From assembly GCA_902557705.1 (NCBI GenBank), contig CACEBI010000006.1, forward strand, positions 1 to 64,000: DNA of 64,000 nt, written 5' to 3'. The stretch's first letter is position 1, and every line of letters starts with the position of its first letter. The notes beneath the pieces are model-generated. The model had not been told where the DNA came from, did no database searches, and saw only the letters and a program-made list of their open reading frames with translations. A program made the translations under genes and the position numbers. Of the stretch, positions 1-8,932 are shown piece after piece. This DNA is from an uncultured SAR86 cluster bacterium (lineage in GTDB: Bacteria; Pseudomonadota; Gammaproteobacteria; Magnimaribacterales; D2472).

Positions 1-1733
1 TTAATAAAAATTGCTTCGCCATTTCTACCGTATGGATAGTCTGCTTGTTGATCTTGATAAATTCCTTCTCTTACACCAGCTTGAAATTCATATATATCTA
101 AGTCACCATCTCCATCATAATCAATTAGCATAATTAAACCTTCAGCATGTCCGCTCTTTTCATTGCGCGGCTCATCCGGCATTCTTGTTTCTGTTTCATC
201 AACAAGAGAGGCTCCCTCTTGATTAATTAATACCTGAATTTTTCTTTCAACATAATATGGATTAGATTTTCCATATACAGTCACAATATCAACAAATCCA
301 TCACCGTTAATATCACCAACATGCATATCATCACCTTTGGTGTTTCTCTCTAATGGTGTTTTAGGAAAATGAATTGTATCTGACATATCAAAATCACCAT
401 TATTATTAATTAAGACAAAACCATTTGAGCTATCAACTGCAACTGGGTCGAAATCATAATCTCCATGTCTATCTGCATAAAATTGTTCATTTGGATCTCC
501 AAAACAATACCTGTTATAACACTGAAGAATTACATCATCGTCTCCGTCATTATCAAAATCAGCTACATCTCCAGCTCTTATGCCACTATCATTAAAAAGC
601 TCTGGGCGATACCTATTAGCACTACTCCATTTTGACCATGGAACGTATTTCTCACCTTCCTGACTCAAAAAAACTTTTGGCATTCCGCCATTGGATTGAG
701 TGCTATATGTATTAAAAAGATCTTTATAACCATCTCCATTGAGATCAAAAAAGAACATCTTCCCACCGTTTGCTGTTAAAACATCCTCTTGCACGTAGCC
801 ATCTCTAGGCACATCAAATCTATCAAATTCAATTTTATATGTTTCATCTTTATACGATCCATCTGGTTGGCTTACCAGTAATAAAATACCATTTCCTCTA
901 ATAAGACCTCCACCTGAGTCACTTTCGGTTGCAATGTCATCAAGGCCATCACCATTAAGGTCACCAATATGAACTTCTTTATATGAAGTAACTCTATGAT
1001 AATCTTGACCATCTATTAAGTTTTTACCACTTGAAAAACTTCCATCTCCATTATTTATTAAAAAATGAACTCTTTCTCTTATTTCTGGATTATTTAGATC
1101 GTATTGAGCTGCATCAGGACCGCCACTAAATCCAATCGCTGTTCCAAGAACAGCATCAGGAAAGTCATCTCCATTAAGGTTTGCTGATCTACAACTAAGT
1201 GGCAAATCTCCCCAAAATCCAGGATCGAAAACCTGACCAGTACCATAGGTATAACCAGAGTGTTTTTTGGTAAGATATCTAGGAATTAAACCAAGATGAA
1301 ATAAATTGTTTGTTCCTCTATCAACAAAAATATCTGTACCATCTGGTCTTGAGTATCTTGCAGTTTCAAGAGGTTTATATGAGATGCTAATTGTCACTGA
1401 TGCAGAATTACTTCCGCCTGCACCAGAACATTCCAAAGTAAGAGATTTTTCACCAACTGATGTGAAATAAATCATTTCTGAACCTGAAGTTCCTTTAGAG
1501 CCATCCCAGTTTCCACTAGCTGAACATGATGTAGCATTTGTAGAACTCCATGTAAGAGTAATGTCATCATTAATATATCCTTCTGTAATGTCACTGCTAA
1601 AATTAATAGTCGGAACAGGGGTTGGTGGTATGGGCGCCACAGGGTCACTGCCGCCACCCCCTCCGCCACCACATGACGAGATCAAAAGAATGACTGTCAT
1701 TATATGAATAAATCTTTTATTTATATTAATCAT
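1..1733 (-). CDS. Poly-Gly lipoprotein with FG-GAP/VCBS-like repeats (partial, C-terminus off the window)
   Basis: The reading frame stays open from the ATG at 1733 to the left edge (about 577 codons), so the C-terminus is missing. The start is supported by a GGAG motif 5 nt upstream. The N-terminus is a lipoprotein signal ending in LLISSC, followed directly by seven glycines and a Pro-rich linker. An Ig-like segment with the phrase WSSTNATSCSASGNW follows, near-identical to the neighbouring lipoprotein. The rest carries repeated Asp/Gly/Asn motifs such as LNGDGLDDIATE, INGDGFVDIVT and DYDGDGDLDIYEF, typical of calcium-binding FG-GAP/VCBS beta-propeller blades. It is probably an outer-membrane-anchored surface protein. 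Binding partner and substrate are unknown. Confidence 0.85.
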   Translation of the reverse strand, partial: MININKRFIHIMTVILLISSCGGGGGGGSDPVAPIPPTPVPTINFSSDITEGYINDDITLTWSSTNATSCSASGNWDGSKGTSGSEMIYFTSVGEKSLTLECSGAGGSNSASVTISISYKPLETARYSRPDGTDIFVDRGTNNLFHLGLIPRYLTKKHSGYTYGTGQVFDPGFWGDLPLSCRSANLNGDDFPDAVLGTAIGFSGGPDAAQYDLNNPEIRERVHFLINNGDGSFSSGKNLIDGQDYHRVTSYKEVHIGDLNGDGLDDIATESDSGGGLIRGNGILLLVSQPDGSYKDETYKIEFDRFDVPRDGYVQEDVLTANGGKMFFFDLNGDGYKDLFNTYSTQSNGGMPKVFLSQEGEKYVPWSKWSSANRYRPELFNDSGIRAGDVADFDNDGDDDVILQCYNRYCFGDPNEQFYADRHGDYDFDPVAVDSSNGFVLINNNGDFDMSDTIHFPKTPLERNTKGDDMHVGDINGDGFVDIVTVYGKSNPYYVERKIQVLINQEGASLVDETETRMPDEPRNEKSGHAEGLIMLIDYDGDGDLDIYEFQAGVREGIYQDQQADYPYGRNGEAIFI

Positions 1734-1778
1734 CAAGGCTCCATAAGTTTCAAGTATATATGTACAGAATATACACAT

Positions 1779-1784
1779 ATTATA
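1779..1784 (-). promoter_or_regulatory. Possible -10 element for the first lipoprotein
   Basis: On the minus strand this reads TATAAT, about 46 nt before the ATG at 1733 and downstream of the terminator of the preceding gene. No good -35 hexamer is visible at 16-18 nt, so the call is weak. Confidence 0.3.
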
Positions 1785-1808
1785 AAGAATGAACAAATTA
1801 AAACCTTT

Positions 1809-1833
1809 AAAAATGCCTTTTCAACTAAGGCAT
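1809..1833 (-). terminator. Rho-independent terminator of the 784-residue lipoprotein gene
   Basis: On the minus strand a 7-bp stem (ATGCCTT/AAGGCAT) with a 7-nt loop is followed by five T. It lies 16 nt after the stop codon at 1849 and separates the two tandem lipoprotein genes, so the downstream one needs its own promoter. Confidence 0.65.
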
Positions 1834-1848
1834 GGGGCACCAGATATA

Positions 1849-4203
1849 TTAATTAATAGCTATATCAGCGCCCATTCCAGAATGAACATCACAGTAATAA
1901 TATAAAGTAGTCGGTGTACTAGATGTAACTTCAATAGTTGTTACGCCACTTGATTTAGTAACGCCTTCTGTATACTCATCACCCCCGCCATGGGTTCCAT
2001 CATCAGTTGTTGAAAACCTTAAAGGATGAGAGCTAGAATGATTAAAGGTATATGTCGTTCCAACATTTAAAGTTAATGATTTTTTCTGAGTACCATCAAT
2101 AACATATACGTTACCTGAACCACTTGAGTTAGCTTCAATGCTTACGTCAATTGTTTCTGTCTGAGTTCCGCTTGAGTCGTTTGCATTAGATTTATAACCA
2201 AGATCTTTTCCTACAGCAATAAAATGCTCTAGTCCATTTTCATATTCACCTGCAATTACAGATTCTCTAGCATCATCATTGTGTAATAGATAATAAAATT
2301 CATTATATCCTGGCTCTCCTCTTAAAGACGGATCAATCCCATTAGGACCTGTACTTAATTTATTTTCAAGCTTCACAGTCACTACATCTACATCTCCTGT
2401 GTAGGTCACATCTTCTCCATCGGTAAACCCATCGCCTCCATCATCATAATCATGACGAATATGATGCCAAAATATCTCATTTTCTGATGTCATGCCTAGC
2501 TTTGGAGAAAATGGTGGAAATGGTGCCCACCTTGGATAATTTTCTCTAAGAAAGTCTAGCTGATTTAATTGGTTTGTTTCAACTATCACAATAAAATGTC
2601 CAGTGCCATCATTAATGGCTAACCTACCATTACACCAATAGTCTTCAGGTATTTGTGGATTTGTATTAAAACCATATCCATTACATCCTGCATCTTCTGC
2701 ATAAATGTCTGTGAATCCATCTCCATTAAAATCATAAAAATGCATGCTATGAGTGCCTGGGGAAAATAGAGACCAATTAAATAACCTTTGATCTGTTTCA
2801 TCAACATAGACTCCATCTTTATTAGTCAAAAACTGCATAACAGAAAAGCCATATTCATGACCTTGCGCCCATATCATTGAACCAATAATAATATCAATGT
2901 CACCATCATTATCATAATCGATAGGATGAGATCTAACATCATGCGAAAGTCCAATTGAGTCTTCCCAACCGGGAACAATAGGAATGTCTTTATATACGTC
3001 TCTTTCAAAATAAGGCAATGGTAAGCCAGTCACATCAAGTATTTTAGTTAAATCATTTGGATGGTATTTTGCAATTACATTTGATTTTTCAGGAATATTG
3101 TAACTGAGCGCGACTCCACTTGTGTCAGTATAAATAATATATAGAAAATCATTGTCATAGAATGCTGATGCACTCATTTGGCCTGGTACAGCATTATTTT
3201 CAACCTTTACAGCTTCAAAATCTAAGAGCCCATTATTTCTAAAAATTATGGGCTTAGAATTAAATTCTCCACCCCAGCTTTGACAGATAACATCCTCATC
3301 ACCATCTTGCTCATAATCAAATTTATTAGATCCATGGCAACCAACATTTATAGGAACTTCGGTAAAAGTATTATCAGCAGGGTTAAATGCCCAGCTTGTT
3401 GCGTCGCCAGGCTCTCCATTAGCAAGCTCACCCTCATCAACTCCAGGAAAAAGCACCTGATATGAACCATCAGAATTAAGTAAAGGATATTGATGTGTTC
3501 CACCAGGAATTTTTTTATAAATAAAATCAATTAGATTTCTATCATTATCATAAATTAAAGCTGCAGCTCTTCCATTGGCTGCCATATTAAAACCTTCCCA
3601 GTTTGAATGAAACGCATAGGTTCTATCCTCAAAGGCTAAGTGAGAGCCATAACCAATACCCCCACTTTGTAGTTCTGCAAAATTATATGTATTAATTGTT
3701 GATGAAAAGTTTGATTCTGGAATACTTAATGTTTGATACCAAATTTTTTCAATATTAATTTTAGTGTCATAAGGTGAGTGTGTGGTTTGTATATCATTTA
3801 AAACTGTTGCGTGAGAGTCCCAGTCAGCATATGAGTAAAGTACCTCACCTGTAACTGAAACGCTTGCTTCTGAAGAACCGCTAGAGTTAGAACAAGTTAT
3901 TATGAAAGTTAATTCACCAGCCTGATTTATTGTTATATCTTCATTTCCAGATGTAGCTTTTGAACCCTCCCATGCCCCAGAAGCTGAACATGAAGTAGCA
4001 TTAGTAGAGGACCATGACAAAGTTGTTGAGTTACCAATATATACTGTAGTTGGATCTGCGCTTATGCTTGCAGTTGGATTTGGTGGTGGTGGTGGAGTGT
4101 ATGGCTCATCTCCTCCGCCTCCGCCACCCCCGCCGCCACAAGACGAAATTAAAAAAATAATAACAGCGAAGTATAAAAAATTAGTTAATTTATATTTGTG
4201 CAT
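1849..4203 (-). CDS. Poly-Gly lipoprotein: Ig-like segment, FG-GAP/VCBS-like repeats and C-terminal cupredoxin-like domain
   Basis: 784 residues. The signal peptide ends at a lipobox (LISSC, Cys about 22) followed by nine glycines and a Pro-rich linker. An Ig-like segment (LSWSSTNATSCSASGAW) is shared with the downstream paralogue. The middle contains Asp-rich propeller-like motifs (YEQDGDEDVICQSW, DYDNDGDIDIIIGS, DFNGDGFTDIYAED). The last 90 or so residues look like a blue-copper domain: a His in SSHPLRFS and the C-terminal YYYCDVHSGMG, giving Cys-x2-His-x2-Met, the ligand pattern of cupredoxins. GAGG lies 8 nt before the ATG. It is probably surface-exposed. Copper binding is inferred from the motif alone, and electron-transfer partner or substrate is unknown. 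Confidence 0.85.
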   Translation of the reverse strand: MHKYKLTNFLYFAVIIFLISSCGGGGGGGGGDEPYTPPPPPNPTASISADPTTVYIGNSTTLSWSSTNATSCSASGAWEGSKATSGNEDITINQAGELTFIITCSNSSGSSEASVSVTGEVLYSYADWDSHATVLNDIQTTHSPYDTKINIEKIWYQTLSIPESNFSSTINTYNFAELQSGGIGYGSHLAFEDRTYAFHSNWEGFNMAANGRAAALIYDNDRNLIDFIYKKIPGGTHQYPLLNSDGSYQVLFPGVDEGELANGEPGDATSWAFNPADNTFTEVPINVGCHGSNKFDYEQDGDEDVICQSWGGEFNSKPIIFRNNGLLDFEAVKVENNAVPGQMSASAFYDNDFLYIIYTDTSGVALSYNIPEKSNVIAKYHPNDLTKILDVTGLPLPYFERDVYKDIPIVPGWEDSIGLSHDVRSHPIDYDNDGDIDIIIGSMIWAQGHEYGFSVMQFLTNKDGVYVDETDQRLFNWSLFSPGTHSMHFYDFNGDGFTDIYAEDAGCNGYGFNTNPQIPEDYWCNGRLAINDGTGHFIVIVETNQLNQLDFLRENYPRWAPFPPFSPKLGMTSENEIFWHHIRHDYDDGGDGFTDGEDVTYTGDVDVVTVKLENKLSTGPNGIDPSLRGEPGYNEFYYLLHNDDARESVIAGEYENGLEHFIAVGKDLGYKSNANDSSGTQTETIDVSIEANSSGSGNVYVIDGTQKKSLTLNVGTTYTFNHSSSHPLRFSTTDDGTHGGGDEYTEGVTKSSGVTTIEVTSSTPTTLYYYCDVHSGMGADIAIN

Positions 4204-4282
4204 ATTAGGTCCTCAAAAACTAAATAATATGTGTTTCTTTAATATACATACTTTGTAAAAAATTAACAAATGTTGAAAAGCC

Positions 4283-4310
4283 TTGTCATCAATAAATCTC
4301 TACCTATAAT
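4283..4310 (+). promoter_or_regulatory. Sigma70-type promoter of proBA
   Basis: TTGTCA at 4283-4288 and TATAAT at 4305-4310 with a 16-bp spacer, 23 bp before the proB ATG. This predicts a leader of under 20 nt. No clear Shine-Dalgarno is visible before proB. Confidence 0.6.
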
Positions 4311-4333
4311 CATCTTTAAATCGATTTAGCTTT

Positions 4334-5101
4334 ATGAAAAACAGTCAAAAAATTGTAATTAAATTAGGTTCATCTCTTCTTACAAACAAAAGAGGCGGAG
4401 TGAATAAAGCTGTGCTTAAAAATGTTGTTAAAGATATAGTCTGGTTATTAAATTCAAAAAAAGAAGTCGTAGTTGTTTCATCTGGAGCTATATCTCTTGG
4501 CAGAGGAAAATTAAATCTAAAGCATGATTTAACCTTAAATGAATCTCAGGCTGTTGCGGCAAGAGGTCAAATTGAATTAATGACAGCATGGAAAAATGAA
4601 TTTAAAAAATATAAAAAACAAGTAGCACAGATTCTTTTATCACCTTCTGATATTAAAAATAAAAAATCATCTAAAAATGCTATGGCTACATTAGAAAATT
4701 TATTGAATTTTAACTGTGTGCCAATTATTAATGAAAATGATACTACCTCAACTGATGAAATTAAGTTTGGCGATAACGACATTCTCGCAGCACAAATTGC
4801 AGTCTTAATTGATGCTGATCATCTAGTATTACTGTCTAATGTAGATGGCCTATATAAAGAACCACCAAAAAATAATAAAAACGATGATTTGGTTCTAGAA
4901 GTTAAATCAATAACAAAAAAAATTAAAGACATGGCGGGTGCTGCCTCCAAGCTTGGTAGAGGTGGGATGATTTCTAAAATTAAAGCAGCAGAGATATGCA
5001 TGAAATCAAAATGTTCAGTTATTATTACCTCAGGATTAAAAGATAACCCTATTAAAAGTCTTAATAACAAGAAAACAAAATCAACTAAATTTATAGCTTA
5101 A
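4334..5101 (+). CDS. proB: Glutamate 5-kinase, catalytic domain only
   Basis: Phosphorylates L-glutamate to gamma-glutamyl phosphate, the first step of proline synthesis. 255 residues hold the whole amino-acid-kinase fold: nucleotide-binding IVIKLGSSLLT near the N-terminus, VVSSGAISLGR, the substrate loop VPIINENDTTS, FGDNDILAAQIAVLIDADHLVLLS split over the nucleotide site, and GAASKLGRGGMISKIKAA. The enzyme from E. coli is 367 residues because it carries a C-terminal PUA domain, which is absent here; the protein stops soon after the kinase fold. proA follows after 2 nt, so the two are co-transcribed and probably form the usual channelling complex. Confidence 0.95.
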   Translation: MKNSQKIVIKLGSSLLTNKRGGVNKAVLKNVVKDIVWLLNSKKEVVVVSSGAISLGRGKLNLKHDLTLNESQAVAARGQIELMTAWKNEFKKYKKQVAQILLSPSDIKNKKSSKNAMATLENLLNFNCVPIINENDTTSTDEIKFGDNDILAAQIAVLIDADHLVLLSNVDGLYKEPPKNNKNDDLVLEVKSITKKIKDMAGAASKLGRGGMISKIKAAEICMKSKCSVIITSGLKDNPIKSLNNKKTKSTKFIA

Positions 5102-5103
5102 TA

Positions 5104-6357
5104 ATGACTGATAACATCGATCAAATTGGTATTAACGCAAAAAAAGCAGCAAGGATTCTTGCCAAAACTTCTTCAGAACAAAAAAATTATGCTCTACAAG
5201 CAATGTCAAAATATGTGCTTGCTGACAAAAAAATTATTTTAGATGCAAATAAGTTAGACATTGAAAATAGTAAATCAAAAAACTTATCTGAATCTTTTAT
5301 AGATCGTCTAGAGTTAAATAATGAGAGAGTAAAATCTATATCAGATACACTTCTTGAGATTGAGTCTTTTAAAGATCCTGTAGGAAAAATACTCGATTCT
5401 TGGCAAAGACCAAATGGTATGCATATATCAAGAGTCTCAACACCTCTTGGTGTAATTGGTATCATATTTGAAAGCAGGCCAAACGTAACTGCAGATGCTG
5501 GAGCCTTATCATTAAAAGCTGGTAATGCATCTATTTTAAGAGGTGGTTCAGATAGCATAAATTCTTGTCTAGCAATTCATCACTCATTAGTAAAAGGTTT
5601 AAAAGATGCTGAAATTGATGAAAATGCCATTCAGATCATAAAAACTACTGACAGAGAAGTTGTAAAACAAATGCTTCATGGAATAAATCAATCTATAGAT
5701 GTCATAGTCCCAAGAGGCGGTAAAAGTCTTGTATCTATGGTTGAAGAAGAAGCAAGAGTCCCAGTTTTTGCTCATTTGGAGGGGATATGTCATATATTTG
5801 TAGATAAATCAGCAAATCTAGAAAAGTCATTAGATGTTTGTATCAATGCAAAAATGCGGAGACCAGGCATATGCGGTGCGGTAGAAACAATACTTGTTCA
5901 CTCTGATGTTGCTAATGATTTTATGCCGCTTTTAATAAATGCTCTTAAAGCACAAGCTTGTGAAATTAGAGGATGTGAAGAAACATTTAAATATAATGAA
6001 AATATTAAACAAGCATCTGAAGAAGATTGGTCCACTGAATATCTTCTCCCAATTGTTAGTATAAAAATAGTAAATAGCATAGATGTTGCAATTAAGCATA
6101 TTGAGCATTACTCATCTGGACATACCGAATCAATTCTTACAGAGGATCTAAATAGAGCTTCTTTATTTCAAAAAGAGTTAGACAGTGCAATTGTTATGCA
6201 TAATGTTTCTACCCAGTTTGCAGATGGGGGTGAATTTGGCCTTGGTGGAGAAATTGGAATAGCTACTGGAAAATTTCATGCAAGAGGGCCTGTTGGAGTT
6301 GAGCAATTAACAAGTTTTAAATATCTTGTTAATGGAAATGGTCATACTAGAAATTAA
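5104..6357 (+). CDS. proA: Gamma-glutamyl phosphate reductase
   Basis: NADPH-dependent reduction of gamma-glutamyl phosphate to glutamate semialdehyde in proline synthesis. 417 residues, the normal length. An aldehyde-dehydrogenase-like fold is shown by GVIGIIFESRPNVTADAGAL (about 116-135), LKAGNASILRGGSD, IVPRGGKSLV (201-210) and the catalytic cysteine in RRPGICGAVE (Cys257). The C-terminal FGLGGEIGIATGKFHARGPVG is the conserved tail of ProA. The ATG starts 2 nt after the proB stop, a translationally coupled pair. Confidence 0.97.
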   Translation: MTDNIDQIGINAKKAARILAKTSSEQKNYALQAMSKYVLADKKIILDANKLDIENSKSKNLSESFIDRLELNNERVKSISDTLLEIESFKDPVGKILDSWQRPNGMHISRVSTPLGVIGIIFESRPNVTADAGALSLKAGNASILRGGSDSINSCLAIHHSLVKGLKDAEIDENAIQIIKTTDREVVKQMLHGINQSIDVIVPRGGKSLVSMVEEEARVPVFAHLEGICHIFVDKSANLEKSLDVCINAKMRRPGICGAVETILVHSDVANDFMPLLINALKAQACEIRGCEETFKYNENIKQASEEDWSTEYLLPIVSIKIVNSIDVAIKHIEHYSSGHTESILTEDLNRASLFQKELDSAIVMHNVSTQFADGGEFGLGGEIGIATGKFHARGPVGVEQLTSFKYLVNGNGHTRN

Positions 6358-6432
6358 AAAATTTGTATAACTGTAGTATAACTACAAAAATACATTCCTT
6401 TAAATCCCTTTAAATAAGCATTTATAAATAAT

Positions 6433-6462
6433 TTGACAAATATTTATTCAATAAAATAGTAT
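6433..6462 (+). promoter_or_regulatory. Likely sigma70 promoter of the 632-residue lipoprotein
   Basis: A perfect TTGACA (6433-6438) and TAGTAT (6457-6462) with an 18-bp spacer. Transcription would start near 6469 and give a leader of about 210 nt. Confidence 0.55.
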
Positions 6463-6642
6463 TCGCTACAAGTATTGCTTGGATTACATTTTATAGTTTT
6501 ATGTTCTCCCCTATTAGAATATGTAAACTATCTCCTCTCCAAAAAAAAATTAATCGCAAGCAATACAACTTTTTCTGCTTTGACTAAATCTTATTTATTA
6601 GAGGCATTTAATAAATTTACATATTTAGTACGCCCAGAAAAT

Positions 6643-6664
6643 TTCATACAAATATTTGTATGAA
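6643..6664 (+). promoter_or_regulatory. Perfect 22-bp palindrome just before the ribosome binding site
   Basis: Both strands read TTCATACAAAT then ATTTGTATGAA. The palindrome ends 6 bp before the GGAG Shine-Dalgarno (6671-6674) of the lipoprotein at 6681. As DNA it resembles the operator of a dimeric regulator; as RNA it could fold into an 8-bp stem with a 6-nt loop next to the ribosome site. Confidence 0.5.
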
Positions 6665-6680
6665 TTAACTGGAGACAAGT

Positions 6681-8579
6681 ATGAAAAATTACATCTTAGT
6701 TTTTATATCACTAATTACAATTGCTGCTTGTGGTGGCGGTGGCGGTGGAGGATCAGATGCGCCAGGCTCTGGATACACTACACCTACTAATAATCCTCCT
6801 TCAATAACTAACACAAATATGAACATATCTGTTGTCGAGAATCAGACTTCAGCATTTACAGTAAACGCAACTGATCCAAATGGAGATACACTTACATATT
6901 CATTAAGCGGTGATGATGCCAGTCTATTATCTATTTCAAATCAAGGTGTTGTGACCTTTAACACAGCTCCCGACTTTGAAAACCCATCTGATGGAGACAC
7001 TGATAATGTCTATAAAATAACAGTCACTGTTTCTGATGGAAGCTTAAATGCAACTGCGAATTTTGAAGTAACTGTTACCAACGATACATCTGATGATACT
7101 ACAACTGAAAATTACGACGGAACTTTAGTGCTATCTGGCCCTATCCAGTCTGCAGATATATGTTTTGTTGAAAATATAACAATTCCTTGTAGTGAATCTT
7201 CTTACACCACAACAACATCTCAAGATGGCACGTTTAGCCTTAGTGTTGATTCTGGTGCTGGAACTGGAATCATAAAATCTGAAAATGGATTTGATCCAAA
7301 TACCAATTGGCAATTTGAAGAAGGAAGAGGCGCTGCTATAGGCGAACCTACAACTGGCCAAAATTTTATAATTAACCCAGCTACAACAGCTCTGTATCTC
7401 TACGATAATAATACTGATTATGAGACTTTTAAAAATAAACTAGGTTTAGATTCAGACTTTATGATCAGATTCAACAATCCATTTACAAGCTTATCGTCTG
7501 AAGCTTCCAATAAAGCTGCAGTGGTTTATTCTCAAATAATTGTATTAAATGAAGTCTTAAGAGAAATTCATACATTTAATGAAAATAGTTCTGAATGGTA
7601 TTTAACAAAGAATATAATTGAAAGAACTGGTGATCAAACTTCTTTGGGAGATACCACTTTCATAAAAAATCTTCTAAGCAATCTTGATGATAGTTTCTCT
7701 CCATCAAGTAGCCAGTTAGTAAGCCTTTCAGCAGGCATATCCGCATTTTTACAAAAAATTTATGCGGATAACAACAATGCACACTCCTACTTTACAAAGG
7801 TAGGCACTAAAGAACTTGAAGACCTAATGGAGGCTGTAATGAATAATACTGCTGATATTAATGAAATCGATAAATTAACATTTAATACTATTGAATGGAT
7901 TAATGAAAATACGTCATGGGAAGGTGGCAGCATAACCGACAATGAACAAAATATAGTCACAACAACATATTCTTTATCAAACGAAAGTAGTTCAAACTAT
8001 CTTGTTGATGAGGTGAATACATCAACCACTGACTTTATAATTTACGTTAAAGAAGGTGACATAATTAAATTTGATGCAACCAGTTCAGTGACTTCGAATC
8101 ACCCCTTCCTATTATCTACTGAAGTTGATGACAGAGATGACAGTGCACAAATTGGCATTAGTGAAGGTTGGGATAAAGATACTCTAACACTAACAGTTTC
8201 AGCAAATACACCCGATGTAATTTACCCGTATTGTGATTTTCATGCCGGCATGTACACAAGAGGCAAAATTGTAAAAGTTGATAACTATAATGTTAATAAT
8301 CTTGATGTAACTAATGTATCAGGAGCTCTTCAGGTTAAAGGTACCGTTGCAACTGGCCCCTTTAAAGGTGCATCGGGCTTCACTTATAAAGTTTATTTAA
8401 CTAGACAAGACAGCTCTGATCATGAGCATACGTTCTATGAATATCCAAACCTAACATTCTATATGCCTAACGACCAAGGCTATCATGGTTCAGAAAATGC
8501 TTCTACCGATGAGTTGTTCAAGCCTAAGTCTCATTATGTGGCCTCATCTGGAACAAGCGAATCAGATGATGGTTATTAA
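6681..8579 (+). CDS. Poly-Gly lipoprotein: cadherin-like domain, cupredoxin-like domain and His-rich C-terminal domain
   Basis: 632 residues with GGAG 6 nt before the ATG. A signal peptide ends in IAAC followed by seven glycines. Residues of about 38-135 form a cadherin/dystroglycan-like repeat (FTVNATDPNGDTLTYSLSG, TVTVSDGSLNATANFEVTV). The middle part is not recognised. At about 440-530 a cupredoxin-like segment has SNHPFLLS and YPYCDFHAGMY, the same Cys-x2-His-x2-Met order as the lipoprotein at 1849-4203. The final 100 residues carry a His/Tyr-rich stretch (SSDHEHTFYEYPNLTFYMP) that might also bind metal. It is probably anchored in the outer membrane. The function is unknown, and the copper role is inferred from the motif only. 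Confidence 0.85.
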   Translation: MKNYILVFISLITIAACGGGGGGGSDAPGSGYTTPTNNPPSITNTNMNISVVENQTSAFTVNATDPNGDTLTYSLSGDDASLLSISNQGVVTFNTAPDFENPSDGDTDNVYKITVTVSDGSLNATANFEVTVTNDTSDDTTTENYDGTLVLSGPIQSADICFVENITIPCSESSYTTTTSQDGTFSLSVDSGAGTGIIKSENGFDPNTNWQFEEGRGAAIGEPTTGQNFIINPATTALYLYDNNTDYETFKNKLGLDSDFMIRFNNPFTSLSSEASNKAAVVYSQIIVLNEVLREIHTFNENSSEWYLTKNIIERTGDQTSLGDTTFIKNLLSNLDDSFSPSSSQLVSLSAGISAFLQKIYADNNNAHSYFTKVGTKELEDLMEAVMNNTADINEIDKLTFNTIEWINENTSWEGGSITDNEQNIVTTTYSLSNESSSNYLVDEVNTSTTDFIIYVKEGDIIKFDATSSVTSNHPFLLSTEVDDRDDSAQIGISEGWDKDTLTLTVSANTPDVIYPYCDFHAGMYTRGKIVKVDNYNVNNLDVTNVSGALQVKGTVATGPFKGASGFTYKVYLTRQDSSDHEHTFYEYPNLTFYMPNDQGYHGSENASTDELFKPKSHYVASSGTSESDDGY

Positions 8580-8593
8580 ATTAGTCAGTTAAA

Positions 8594-8932
8594 TTAAATA
8601 TGGTCAGAAAACTTTTTAAGATTTTTGGCCATTTTTTTTGCATATCTTTTAAATATCTTTAAGGCTTTAATTAAGTCACTAGATTCTTCAGTTTCTGATA
8701 AAGAATAGCCATCCCAATAGCTAATGATATAGCCGAATTTAGTTTCAGAAAGTTCGATAATTGCTGGATCCTGATTTTGATCATTCTGGTGTGTTATTTC
8801 CACCTTATCATCTCTTAAATCTATAGATGTATTCTTAACCTCTGAAAACATGGATTTATAAAGATTTTCAATTCTAATATGATTAGCTTTTAAGTTTGTT
8901 TTGGTCATATGAATGATGTCTTCCAACTTCAA
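8594..8932 (-). CDS. Small protein of unknown function
   Basis: 112 residues, or 104 if the second Met (about 8908) is used. I do not recognise a family. The sequence is hydrophilic, has no signal peptide or membrane segment, and ends in a Lys-rich helix (ALKIFKRYAKKMAKNL). Its start overlaps the end of the upstream gene by up to 50 nt, which suggests expression as the last gene of the rsmJ-linked group. Confidence 0.55.
   Translation of the reverse strand: MKLEDIIHMTKTNLKANHIRIENLYKSMFSEVKNTSIDLRDDKVEITHQNDQNQDPAIIELSETKFGYIISYWDGYSLSETEESSDLIKALKIFKRYAKKMAKNLKKFSDHI

Larger units (their letters stand above)
6358..6680 (+). other. Intergenic region between proA and the third lipoprotein
   Basis: 323 bp, very AT-rich. 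It holds a weak hairpin (TGTAGT/ACTACA, 6372-6386) with no T-tract, a likely promoter at 6433-6462, and a perfect 22-bp palindrome at 6643-6664. A 62-codon open frame at 6475-6663 has no recognisable protein features. The predicted leader of the downstream gene is about 210 nt long. Confidence 0.7.

Noticed and set aside
4064-4258. Open frame on the plus strand reading through the GGN and CCN repeats of the lipoprotein start
   Set aside because: It is the antisense of the poly-Gly tract (giving a run of prolines) and overlaps the lipoprotein start and proB promoter region. No ribosome site or protein features.
6372-6386. Small hairpin after proA as a terminator
   Set aside because: The 6-bp stem is AT-rich and no T-tract follows on the plus strand.
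6475-6663. 62-codon open frame upstream of the third lipoprotein
   Set aside because: It overlaps the probable leader and the palindrome, has no recognisable features and no Shine-Dalgarno. More likely untranslated leader.
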